A stretch of DNA of 37,048 bases from Chloroflexota bacterium (GTDB lineage: Bacteria > Chloroflexota > Limnocylindria > Limnocylindrales > CSP1-4), in assembly GCA_027364875.1 (NCBI GenBank), contig DAHXON010000027.1, positions 1 through 37,048 on the forward strand, written 5' to 3'. Every line of letters starts with the position of its first letter. The first letter of the stretch is position 1. Under the pieces are notes generated by a model. The model did not search any database. It was not told the DNA's origin and worked only from the letters and a program-made list of their open reading frames with translations. The translations under genes were made by a program, and so were the position numbers. Of the stretch, positions 7,947 to 14,927 are shown in pieces.

Positions 7947-8350
7947 TGACGGAAGACCGCTGCGAGGAGATGTGCCTCCATCCCGAGGCGGTCAGCCCCA
8001 TCCTCGCACGCCTGCTATCGCGGCCTCAGGCAGATGTCGCCGCTGCCTGGTTCGCGACACTTGCGGATCCCACCCGAGCGCGCATCCTCCATGCCCTGGC
8101 TCTCGCGCCTGAGCTGTGTGTGTGCGATCTGGCCCTCGCGCTCGACATGTCCGTTTCGGCCCTGTCGCACCAGCTCCGGTATCTGCGGGAACGCGACGTC
8201 GTGGCGCGCCGCAAGGACGGCCGCATCGCGTTCTACGCGCTGGCGGACCAACACGTCCGCCACGTCCTCGCGGATGCCCTGACTCACATCGCCGAAGGTC
8301 CGATGGTCGCCACACCCGAGGTTCCAGCCGAGGCGGTGCCGGTCGAATGA
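7934..8350 (+). CDS. ArsR/SmtB-family metal-sensing repressor, CadC/CmtR-like
   Basis: A 138-residue winged-helix repressor. The N-terminus carries DRCEEMCLHPE and the alphaR helix begins ELCVCDLA. The latter is the thiolate metal site of CadC-type sensors for soft metals such as Cd(II), Pb(II) or Zn(II), which in that family is completed by N-terminal Cys residues. The helix-turn-helix is SVSALSHQLRYLRERDVV, followed by the wing RRKDGRIAFYAL. Binding metal should release the operator and turn on the downstream exporter. The GTG start lies inside the operator loop with no room for a Shine-Dalgarno. The stop overlaps the start of the CDF gene (ATGA), so the two are translationally coupled. Confidence 0.9.
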   Translation: MAQLLTEDRCEEMCLHPEAVSPILARLLSRPQADVAAAWFATLADPTRARILHALALAPELCVCDLALALDMSVSALSHQLRYLRERDVVARRKDGRIAFYALADQHVRHVLADALTHIAEGPMVATPEVPAEAVPVE

Positions 8351-9237
8351 GCCACGGTCACAGCGCCGCGGGTCGGGATCGTCGCCGGCTCCTCGCCGTC
8401 TTCGGACTCTCGAGCTCTGTTCTTGTCGTCGAGATCGCTGGCGGGCTTGCGGCCAACAGCCTCGCTCTCCTCGCCGACGCGGCCCACGTCTTCGCCGACC
8501 TCGGAGGGATCGCCCTGGCGCTAGGTGCGATCTGGATTGCCTCGCGACCGGCAGGTAACGGGCGAACGTTCGGCCTGTATCGGGTCGAGATCCTCGCCGC
8601 GGCAGCAAACGCCGGGGTGCTCATCGCCCTCGCCTGCTTCATCTTGTTCCAGGCCTGGCAACGTCTCGCGAGCCCGCCGGAAGTGGAGTCGGGGTTGATG
8701 CTCGCCGTCGCGTTGGTCGCCTTTGCCGCCAACGCAGTTTCTCTCTACCTTCTTCGCGATGCGCAGGCACGCAGCCTCAACATGAGAGGCGCGTATCTCG
8801 AGGTCATGGGCGACCTGCTCGGCGCGATGTCCGTCGTCGTGGCTTCGGTGGTCATCGGGCTGACGGGCTTCCGAGCCGCCGACGCCATCGCCTCGGCGCT
8901 CATCGGGTTGCTGATCCTGCCCCGAACATGGAGTCTTCTTCGGGATGCGACGAACATCCTGCTGGAGGCGGCGCCAAAGGGCGTTGACCTCGCCCAGGTC
9001 CGGGGCCACATCTGCGCGGAGCCGGACGTACTCGACGTCCACGACCTCCACGCGTGGACGATCACATCGGGCATCAACGTCGTGTCGGCGCATGTTGTCA
9101 TCCGTCGCGACGCCGACGGCGGCGCTGTGCTCGACAGCCTCTGCCGCTGCCTGTCGGGCGACTTCGACATCGAGCATTCGACATTCCAGCTCGAACGCGA
9201 GGACCGTCGCAGGCTCGAGGAGCACGGCCACGCCTGA
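8347..9237 (+). CDS. CzcD-like cation diffusion facilitator (Zn/Cd/Co exporter)
   Basis: The real start is the ATG at 8347 overlapping the repressor stop, not the track start at 8116, giving 296 residues. Six membrane helices are visible, with a His-containing start (MSHGHS) and a cytoplasmic domain from ~205 (DVHDLHAWTITSG, HVVI). The transport-site motif of helix 2 is the usual HxxxD (AHVFAD). Helix 5 has ExxxD (LEVMGDLLGA), where classical CzcD/ZitB have HxxxD. The family exports divalent cations in exchange for protons. Coupling to a CadC-like repressor points to zinc or cadmium detoxification. The altered helix-5 site may shift metal preference. Confidence 0.9.
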   Translation: MSHGHSAAGRDRRRLLAVFGLSSSVLVVEIAGGLAANSLALLADAAHVFADLGGIALALGAIWIASRPAGNGRTFGLYRVEILAAAANAGVLIALACFILFQAWQRLASPPEVESGLMLAVALVAFAANAVSLYLLRDAQARSLNMRGAYLEVMGDLLGAMSVVVASVVIGLTGFRAADAIASALIGLLILPRTWSLLRDATNILLEAAPKGVDLAQVRGHICAEPDVLDVHDLHAWTITSGINVVSAHVVIRRDADGGAVLDSLCRCLSGDFDIEHSTFQLEREDRRRLEEHGHA

Positions 9238-9294
9238 GCCAGGGCCGAGTGAGCGGCCTTGCGCGCCTGCGGCTTCTGGCCCAACCTTGCCGAG

Positions 9295-9987
9295 ATGGAG
9301 GCCGTCCGGACCCAACGCATTCTCGTCGTCGATGACGAGCCGCCGCTCGTCGAGCTGGTGCGCGGTTATCTGGCTCGCGAGGGGTTCGAGATTCTGACGG
9401 CGGCCGACGGCCCGGCCGCTGTCCAGATGGTCCGGGACGAGTCGCCCGACGTCGTGGTCCTCGACGTCATGCTCCCTGGCTTCGACGGGCTCGAAGTCTG
9501 CCGGCAGATCCGGGCATTTTCGGAGGCGTACGTCCTGATGCTGACCGCGCGGGGCGAGGAGATCGATCGAGTTGTCGGCCTCACGGTCGGCGCCGACGAC
9601 TACCTCGTCAAGCCGTTCAGCCCGCGAGAGCTGGTCGCCCGAGTCAAGGCACTGCTGCGGCGCTCGCGAATCCCCGGGGCCCGTCCCGCTGCGCTGCCGG
9701 CGGGTCTCGAGTTCGATGCCGACCGGCATGAAGTCTCGGTCGACGGCTCCGCCGTGTCCTTGACGACGACGGAGTTCGATCTGCTCGCCACTCTGGTGAG
9801 CGACCCTGGAGTCGTGGTGGCGAGGTCGCGGCTCCTCGACCGAGTCTGGGGCGCGGAGTTCGTCGCCGACGACCACCTCGTCGACGTCCACATCGGGAAC
9901 CTGCGCCGGAAGCTCGGTGACGACCCGGCCTCGCCGCGGTTCGTCGAGACCATCCGCGGGGTCGGCTACCGCTTGAGGGCATCTTGA
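9295..9987 (+). CDS. OmpR/PhoB-family response regulator
   Basis: A 230-residue regulator with a receiver domain (acidic pocket VVDDE, phosphoacceptor Asp57 in VVLDVMLPG, Thr in LMLTARG, Lys in LVKPFSP) and a C-terminal winged helix (TTTEFDLLATL, DDHLVDVHIGNLRRKL, ETIRGVGYRLRAS). The track starts at a TTG (9259); the ATG at 9295 fits the receiver domain better. It overlaps the following sensor kinase (TGATG) and lies 57 bases after the CDF gene, so it may belong to the same transcript. The tandem 11-bp repeats before the copper operon are a likely target. Confidence 0.92.
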   Translation: MEAVRTQRILVVDDEPPLVELVRGYLAREGFEILTAADGPAAVQMVRDESPDVVVLDVMLPGFDGLEVCRQIRAFSEAYVLMLTARGEEIDRVVGLTVGADDYLVKPFSPRELVARVKALLRRSRIPGARPAALPAGLEFDADRHEVSVDGSAVSLTTTEFDLLATLVSDPGVVVARSRLLDRVWGAEFVADDHLVDVHIGNLRRKLGDDPASPRFVETIRGVGYRLRAS

Positions 9988-11081
9988 TGCGGATGCCTCG
10001 CTCGCTGCGCGCTCGGCTCCTGATCGCCAACCTCGTCGTGGCCGGCGCGGCCCTTGGCACGGTGGCGGTCGCCGTCAGCCTGGTTGGACCCGGCTATTTC
10101 GCCTCCGCGATGGGGCATAGCCCGAGCGACACGATGGGTCAGATGATGAGCGACGCGACCAGCGCCGCCTTTGTCGACGCGGTTCGCAACGCCCTCGTGG
10201 CGGCCTCGCTGATCGCCGTCATCACGGCGGTCGTCGTGAGCCTGGCAGTCTCCGGCCGTATCGCGCGGCCGGTCAGTCGCCTGTCGGCGGCGGCGCGGCG
10301 GATCGCGGCCGGTCACTACGCGGAGCGTGTTCCCGAGGCAGGCGAGGGCGAGATCGGCGATCTGGCCGAGACCTTCAACGCCATGGCCGGCTCGCTCGAG
10401 GCCACCGAGCGCCGCCGCCTTCAGCTCGTTGGAGATGTCGCACACGAGTTGCGGACGCCGCTAGCCACGCTCGATGGTTATCTCGAAGGCCTCGAAGACG
10501 GCGTCATCGAGCCCAAGGACGAGACCTGGCGGCTGCTTCGCTCGGAGACCGCTCGGCTGACCCGGCTCGTGGACGAGCTGGCCGAGTTGTGGCGGGCCGA
10601 GGCGCATCAGCTACCGCTCAAGATCGAGCGCGTCGATCTCGGGGAAGTCTGCCGCGACGTCGTTGAGCGATTCACGCCCCTCGCCGAGGAACGCCACATC
10701 GGCCTGGCTCTCGACGTGCCTGCGGCTACGCCGGCCCGGGCCGACCGCGACCGAGTCTCGCAGATCGTGGCCAACTACATCTCGAATGCAATCCGCTATG
10801 CCCCTGCGGGTTCGTCGGTTGCAGTCTCGGCTCGCGTCCAGGGAGCGAGCGCGGTCGTGGCCGTCACCGACGAGGGCGCCGGCCTCGCCGCGGATCAGCT
10901 CGAGATCGTCTTCGAGCGGTTCTACCGCGTCGACCCGTCCCGCACGCGTGCCCTTGGTGGCTCCGGGATCGGGCTCGCGATCGTGCGCGCCCTCGCCGAC
11001 GCGATGGGCGGACGCGCCTATGCGGAAAGCGATGGTCCTGGACACGGATCGCGGTTCCTGGTGGAGTTGCCCGCCGCCTGA
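9987..11081 (+). CDS. Sensor histidine kinase with Met/His-containing periplasmic loop
   Basis: A 364-residue kinase: membrane helix 1 (~12-38), an extracytoplasmic loop of ~35 residues, helix 2 (~66-88), HAMP (ISGRIARPVSRLSAAARR region), HisKA with phosphoacceptor His153 in VAHELRTPL, and HATPase motifs NYISNAIRYAP, DEGAGL and GGSGIGLAI. The loop contains AMGHSPSDTMGQMM, four Met and one His in a short stretch, which resembles copper- or silver-binding segments. Start is the ATG at 9987 overlapping the regulator stop. With the copper genes immediately downstream, a copper-sensing role is likely but inferred. Confidence 0.9.
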   Translation: MRMPRSLRARLLIANLVVAGAALGTVAVAVSLVGPGYFASAMGHSPSDTMGQMMSDATSAAFVDAVRNALVAASLIAVITAVVVSLAVSGRIARPVSRLSAAARRIAAGHYAERVPEAGEGEIGDLAETFNAMAGSLEATERRRLQLVGDVAHELRTPLATLDGYLEGLEDGVIEPKDETWRLLRSETARLTRLVDELAELWRAEAHQLPLKIERVDLGEVCRDVVERFTPLAEERHIGLALDVPAATPARADRDRVSQIVANYISNAIRYAPAGSSVAVSARVQGASAVVAVTDEGAGLAADQLEIVFERFYRVDPSRTRALGGSGIGLAIVRALADAMGGRAYAESDGPGHGSRFLVELPAA

Positions 11082-11123
11082 GCCCGGGCTCTTGACCCAA
11101 TCTTGAGCCAACCCAGAGCCCGC
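11080..11123 (+). promoter_or_regulatory. Tandem 11-bp direct repeats and 12-bp palindrome before the copper operon
   Basis: CTTGACCCAAT (11091-11101) and CTTGAGCCAAC (11102-11112) are adjacent direct repeats matching at 9 of 11 positions; the next 11 bases match the CTTGASCCAAY pattern at 7 of 11. An 11-bp period is what OmpR-family dimers bind in tandem. A perfect palindrome, GAGCCCGGGCTC (11080-11091), touches the first repeat. No clear -10 was found downstream. Confidence 0.55.
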
Positions 11124-11209
11124 CTCTCTGGTTTCCCACCCACGCTTCCCCCATCTTCGAACGTGCCGGACGAACGCCCATCAGGCACCCGGCACGGAGG
11201 TCTTTGGCG

Positions 11210-11437
11210 ATGGGCCCAGGCTGGGACATGAACTTCGGCGGGTGGATCTGGATGGGAGTCTGGATCGTCGCCCTTCTAGTGATGGTCTGGTTCATCACGC
11301 GTGCCCCGGACTCGCATCCGGCGACCCAGCAGCCTCTGGACATTCTTCGCACCCGCTTCGCGCGCGGCGAAATCAGTCAGGCCGAATTCGAGCAGGCCCG
11401 TCGCGTGCTCGACCCGGAAAAGGAGCCGAGAACGTGA
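11210..11437 (+). CDS. Small SHOCT-domain membrane protein
   Basis: A 75-residue protein with a short Met/Gly/Trp-rich start (MGPGWDMNFGGWIWMG), one membrane helix (VWIVALLVMVWFI), and a C-terminal SHOCT motif (DILRTRFARGEISQAEFEQARRVL). SHOCT is a short oligomerisation/targeting module common in small membrane proteins of metal and stress loci. The track starts at a TTG (11204), but GGAGG at 11196-11200 is correctly spaced only for the ATG at 11210. The stop overlaps the next start (GTGA). It is the first gene of the copper run. Confidence 0.82.
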   Translation: MGPGWDMNFGGWIWMGVWIVALLVMVWFITRAPDSHPATQQPLDILRTRFARGEISQAEFEQARRVLDPEKEPRT

Positions 11438-12042
11438 TCACCCGTCGGACAGGACTCATCGCCGGGGCGGCACTCGCCGCCGGTCTAGTCATCGGATTGG
11501 CAGGCACCGTTCTGGCCGCCAACCCGACTGCCGCGCCCGGTTACCCATCGATGATGGGAGGCCGGGGAATGATGGGTGGCAGCGGCTGGGGCTGGCAGAG
11601 CTTCGCGCCGGACGCGAGCTATGGCCCGGGCATGATGGGCGGCTTCAACGGTGCCGGCATGATGGGCGGATCGAACTGGAACACAGGGCCTCAGCCCGGA
11701 GCCGCCGGGTTCGTCGCCGGCACAACTGCCTCGCCGCGAGTTATCCACGTCATAGCCGGCCCCGGCTACACGTTCAGCCCGTCGTCGATCACGGTTGAGC
11801 GCGGGGAGACCGTGACGTTCGCGGTCACGACGATGGGCCCGCTCGTCCACGAATTCATGGTCGGTCCGGCGGACGCGGTCGCTGCCGACAAGGCGGGCAC
11901 GCCCGAAGTGGCGGACATCGGGATGATGCAGACCAAATCGCTGACCTACACCTTCGACGGCTCGGGTCCCTACGCCTACGCGTGCCACGCCACCGGCCAC
12001 TACGAAGCCGGAATGCACGGGACGATCACCGTCGTCGGCTGA
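11434..12042 (+). CDS. Secreted cupredoxin with Met/Gly-rich N-terminal region
   Basis: The true start is a GTG at 11434 overlapping the SHOCT gene stop. The 202-residue product has a signal peptide (RRTGLIAGAALAAGLVIGLAGTVLA). A Met/Gly-rich section (PSMMGGRGMMGGSG, GMMGGFNGAGMMGG) follows and should bind Cu(I). The C-terminal ~95 residues form a type-1 copper domain: His in PLVHEFMV, then YACHATGHYEAGMHG with Cys, His and Met ligands. It probably buffers or carries copper outside the membrane. Confidence 0.88.
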   Translation: MITRRTGLIAGAALAAGLVIGLAGTVLAANPTAAPGYPSMMGGRGMMGGSGWGWQSFAPDASYGPGMMGGFNGAGMMGGSNWNTGPQPGAAGFVAGTTASPRVIHVIAGPGYTFSPSSITVERGETVTFAVTTMGPLVHEFMVGPADAVAADKAGTPEVADIGMMQTKSLTYTFDGSGPYAYACHATGHYEAGMHGTITVVG

Positions 12043-12120
12043 TCCTGCGGACGCCGGTCTCCTGTCCCCGCGATGGCCCCCACCCGTTCAATTCGGGACC
12101 GCACTGAGGAGCGCATCTCC

Positions 12121-12621
12121 ATGACCAAGCCACGACCTTCCCGGCCACGAGTTGGCGAACCCGCGACCAGGGCATCGGGCGGGAGGCCCGTCCCGACGAC
12201 GTCGAAGCCCAGCAGACTCCGCGTGTTGGGCTTCGTCGTAGTGGCCGTCGTGCTCCTTGGCGCGGGCGTATACATGGCAGGCAACACCTTCTTCACCGGC
12301 CACGACGTGTCGATTCCCGCGGGAGCGATCGCGGTGAATAGCGGAATGGACGGCTTCACCCCCAGCACCCTCGACGCGAAGCCAGGCCAGACGCTGACCC
12401 TCGTTTGGTCCAACAAGGACGACGCGGCAATGCTTGCCAACGGCGTCCACACCCTGGTATCGGACTCGCTCAAAGTGCACCTGGAGGATCCCGCCGAAAG
12501 CACAGTGACGGTGACCCTCACGGCACCCATGACGCCCGGCGACTACGACTTCTGGTGCGACAGCTGCTGCGGCGGCAAAGACACTCCGGCGATGCACGGC
12601 ACGCTTCACGTCGAGGCGTAG
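12121..12621 (+). CDS. Membrane-anchored cupredoxin-like protein with Cys-rich metal loop
   Basis: A 166-residue protein: a basic N-terminus, one uncleaved-looking membrane anchor (VLGFVVVAVVLLGAGVYMAG) and an extracytoplasmic cupredoxin fold. Likely ligands are His110 (NGVHTLV) and the loop FWCDSCCGGKDTPAMHG with Cys146, Cys149, Cys150, Met158 and His159. Ordinary blue-copper proteins have one Cys here; the C-x3-C spacing of Cys146/Cys150 recalls the CuA site, although the CuA His is missing. The ATG at 12121 follows GAGGAG. The next gene, a CcdA-like protein, begins 4 bases after the stop, which suggests thiol maintenance of this loop. Confidence 0.82.
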   Translation: MTKPRPSRPRVGEPATRASGGRPVPTTSKPSRLRVLGFVVVAVVLLGAGVYMAGNTFFTGHDVSIPAGAIAVNSGMDGFTPSTLDAKPGQTLTLVWSNKDDAAMLANGVHTLVSDSLKVHLEDPAESTVTVTLTAPMTPGDYDFWCDSCCGGKDTPAMHGTLHVEA

Positions 12622-12624
12622 GCG

Positions 12625-13497
12625 ATGACCGATTCCTCTCCCGCGAAGCCCTGGATGGCGCTTGCGGAGTCCTCTGGGATCCCGAAAGCCGCGATCGTGC
12701 TGTTTGGCGGCATCGCCGCAATCACCCTCTCGGCGTCGCTCGTGATCCTTCTTGGACCGGGGTTCATCTCGCCGCGGTTCGGGTCGCTGACCGCGCCCGT
12801 CGTCATCGGCTCGGGCTTCGCCGACGGCTTCAACCCCTGCGCCTATGCGCTGCTCGTTCTCTTCGCGACCTACACGCTCACCCTCGTAAACGCCGTTACC
12901 GCCGACGGGCGCCCGACCCCCAGCGCCCGTCGGACCCTTCTTGGCGCGGGCTCGCTGTATGTCGGCGCCGTATTCGTCACCTACTTCCTGCTCGGGCTTG
13001 GGCTCTACACCCTCTTCGAAGGATTCGGCAAAGACCACATCGTCGGTCGCGTCGGGGCGATCCTCGCGCTTCTTATGGCGGTGTGGATGCTCAAGGATGT
13101 GTTCCTGCCGGGCTGGGGCCCGTCGATGGCCGCGCCTTCGGGGACGCACGGTGCGATGAACAAGGCGATGCAGCGCGGCGGTCTCGCCGGCATGCTGATG
13201 GCCGGAGTCCTGGTGGGGATCTGCACCGTCCCATGCTCGGGGGCGATGTATTTCGCCGTCACGTCCGTCCTCCATGCCTCGGGCGGCGGAGTCGTGGGAC
13301 TGGCGCTGCTCGCGCTCTACAACGTGGCGTTCATCCTGCCGCTGCTGCTGTTCCTGCTGTTCGTCTCGAACCGCCGGGTTCTGGGCGTCATCGGTCGCTG
13401 GAACAAGAAGAACGGCTCGCTCGTAAAGGCCGTGCTCGCGATCGGCGTGATCGTGATGAGCTTCATGCTCCTCAAGACCCTGGGCGGGACGATGTGA
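12625..13497 (+). CDS. CcdA/DsbD-type transmembrane electron carrier
   Basis: A 290-residue polytopic protein of the CcdA/DsbD-beta family, which passes electrons from cytoplasmic thioredoxin across the membrane. About seven helices are visible. Redox Cys residues are Cys72 (GFNPCAYALL) and Cys204 (TVPCSGAMYF), with an additional Cys200 in GICTVPC. It is tightly packed between the Cys-rich cupredoxin and the HMA chaperone (overlap TGATG), so its job is probably keeping extracytoplasmic copper-site cysteines reduced. No thioredoxin-like domain is fused. Confidence 0.87.
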   Translation: MTDSSPAKPWMALAESSGIPKAAIVLFGGIAAITLSASLVILLGPGFISPRFGSLTAPVVIGSGFADGFNPCAYALLVLFATYTLTLVNAVTADGRPTPSARRTLLGAGSLYVGAVFVTYFLLGLGLYTLFEGFGKDHIVGRVGAILALLMAVWMLKDVFLPGWGPSMAAPSGTHGAMNKAMQRGGLAGMLMAGVLVGICTVPCSGAMYFAVTSVLHASGGGVVGLALLALYNVAFILPLLLFLLFVSNRRVLGVIGRWNKKNGSLVKAVLAIGVIVMSFMLLKTLGGTM

Positions 13498-13775
13498 TGG
13501 CCGAGGTGGTGCGCATCCCGATCGAGGGGATGACCTGCACGTCGTGCGTCTCGCGGATCACACGCGCCCTCCGCGGCCTCGACGGCGTCGAGTCCGTGAA
13601 GGTGAACCTCGGGTCCGATTCGGCGGTCGTCGGTTTCGATGGCGGACGGACGTCGTTGGAGATCATCGTCGACGCGATCCACGCGGCGGGTTACGAGGCG
13701 AGCGTGGAAACGGCCGAGCCGTTCACCCCGGCGGCCAATCGAGGCCTGCTCTCGTGGCTTGGTCTGGGCAGGTAG
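13497..13775 (+). CDS. Heavy-metal-associated (HMA) copper chaperone
   Basis: A 92-residue cytoplasmic protein with a single HMA fold. The Cu(I) site is GMTCTSC, followed by SRITRALRGLDGVESVKVNL and a second half with SLEIIVDAIHAAGYEASV, the typical beta-alpha-beta-beta-alpha-beta order. A ~20-residue tail (FTPAANRGLLSWLGLG) is unusual for CopZ. The downstream ATPase has no HMA domain of its own, so this protein may deliver copper to it. The ATG overlaps the CcdA-like gene stop. Confidence 0.92.
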   Translation: MAEVVRIPIEGMTCTSCVSRITRALRGLDGVESVKVNLGSDSAVVGFDGGRTSLEIIVDAIHAAGYEASVETAEPFTPAANRGLLSWLGLGR

Positions 13776-13781
13776 CCGGAC

Positions 13782-14579
13782 ATGCCTTTCGTCATCGACA
13801 TCAATCCGGTCCTGATCCAACTCGGATCGGTCGCGATCCGCTGGTACTCGCTCGCCCTAATCGGCGCAGTCGCCGTCGCCTACTTGATTGCCAGGAAAGG
13901 GACCCGGCGCGTTGGAATCTCCGACGCGATCCTCGCCGACGGCGCGATCTGGGTTGGCCTCGCCGCGCTGGTGGGTGGCAGAGTGCTCTTCGAGATCCAG
14001 AACGACCTGCCGATGCTGGCCGTCGATCCGTTCCACGCGGTCATGGTCTGGGATGGAGGGCTGTCCTTCCTTGGCGGTCTGATAGCCGCTTTGATTGCCC
14101 TGGCCATTTACGCCCGGCGCCACGGCATCCCGGTCGGCATCGTCGCCGACGCGGCGGCTCCGGCGGCGGCGATCGGACAGGCCATTGGCCATCTCGGCTG
14201 CATCGTCACGGGCGATTCGTCCGGGATCCCGACCACGCTCCCCTGGGCATTCATCTACCGAAACCCTTCGGCGATGGCGCCCCACAACATCGCCCTCCAG
14301 CCCACCCAGGCCTACGAAGCACTCGCCCTCCTCGGCCTCTTCGCCATCCTGTGGGTCGGCCGTAAGCGTCTGGCCAGTCTTGGCGCGGGCGCGTCGGCGG
14401 GCGTCTACCTTGTCGCCGTCGCGCTGATCCGATTCACCCTTTTCTTCCTGCGCGACGAAGCCCCGGTCTTTGCCGGCCTCAAGACGGCTCAGCTCCTCGC
14501 CGTTCCGCTCGGGGCTGTCGGGTTGGTCGTCCTCTTTGTGCTCGCCACCCGACGGGCCAGCACCTTTCGCCTCGCATGA
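13782..14579 (+). CDS. Lgt-like membrane protein with substituted catalytic residues
   Basis: A 265-residue, seven-helix protein of the prolipoprotein diacylglyceryl transferase family. Family landmarks are present: RWYSLAL, GGRVLFEI, GGLSFLGG, QPTQAYEA and RFTLFFLRDE. Compared with E. coli Lgt, however, the His of the GGMSFHGG motif is Leu97, and the GRLGNF motif reads GHLGCI, so the key Arg and Asn are His137 and Cys140. It may be a divergent transferase or have another role. It sits inside the copper operon, 6 bases after the HMA gene. Confidence 0.82.
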   Translation: MPFVIDINPVLIQLGSVAIRWYSLALIGAVAVAYLIARKGTRRVGISDAILADGAIWVGLAALVGGRVLFEIQNDLPMLAVDPFHAVMVWDGGLSFLGGLIAALIALAIYARRHGIPVGIVADAAAPAAAIGQAIGHLGCIVTGDSSGIPTTLPWAFIYRNPSAMAPHNIALQPTQAYEALALLGLFAILWVGRKRLASLGAGASAGVYLVAVALIRFTLFFLRDEAPVFAGLKTAQLLAVPLGAVGLVVLFVLATRRASTFRLA

Positions 14580-14593
14580 AGGAGTTCCAGGTC

Positions 14594-14872
14594 ATGACAA
14601 CCCACGCCAGTTCGAGCAGCCAACGTGAGGTCGGCAGCGAGGCGTTGCGTCCCTCGCTCGTGTCGAGCATCGCCGCTCTGCCGACTCGTTTCAAGCTGGT
14701 CGGGGGGCTCGCCGTCGGAATAGCCGCACTCGTCGTGGCAGGCGTCCCGCTCACGACGTTTGTTCCCTTCGCGGGACTGGCTGCGTGCCTTGGAATGCAT
14801 CTATTCATGGGCCACGGTCACGGCGACCATCACGTGGGTGAGCATTCGCCGGAAACGACGGTCGACCGATAA
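14594..14872 (+). CDS. Small His-rich membrane protein, DUF2933-like
   Basis: A 92-residue protein with two hydrophobic segments (FKLVGGLAVGIAALVVAGVPL and TTFVPFAGLAACLGMHLFM) ending in the His-rich tail GHGHGDHHVGEH. The ACLGMHLFM...HGHGDHH pattern resembles the DUF2933 family found beside copper ATPases. The tail could bind metal as it approaches the exporter. The track starts at 14576, but AAGGAG lies at 14579-14584, so the ATG at 14594 is the better start. Confidence 0.72.
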   Translation: MTTHASSSSQREVGSEALRPSLVSSIAALPTRFKLVGGLAVGIAALVVAGVPLTTFVPFAGLAACLGMHLFMGHGHGDHHVGEHSPETTVDR

Positions 14873-14927
14873 GCTCATGAGCGCCGGGCGCCATTCGGAT
14901 GGCGGCCCGACGACAGAGATTCCCTGA

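Noticed and set aside
8521-9891. 456-residue antisense ORF
   Set aside because: Shadow of the CDF and response-regulator genes, both unmistakable on the plus strand.
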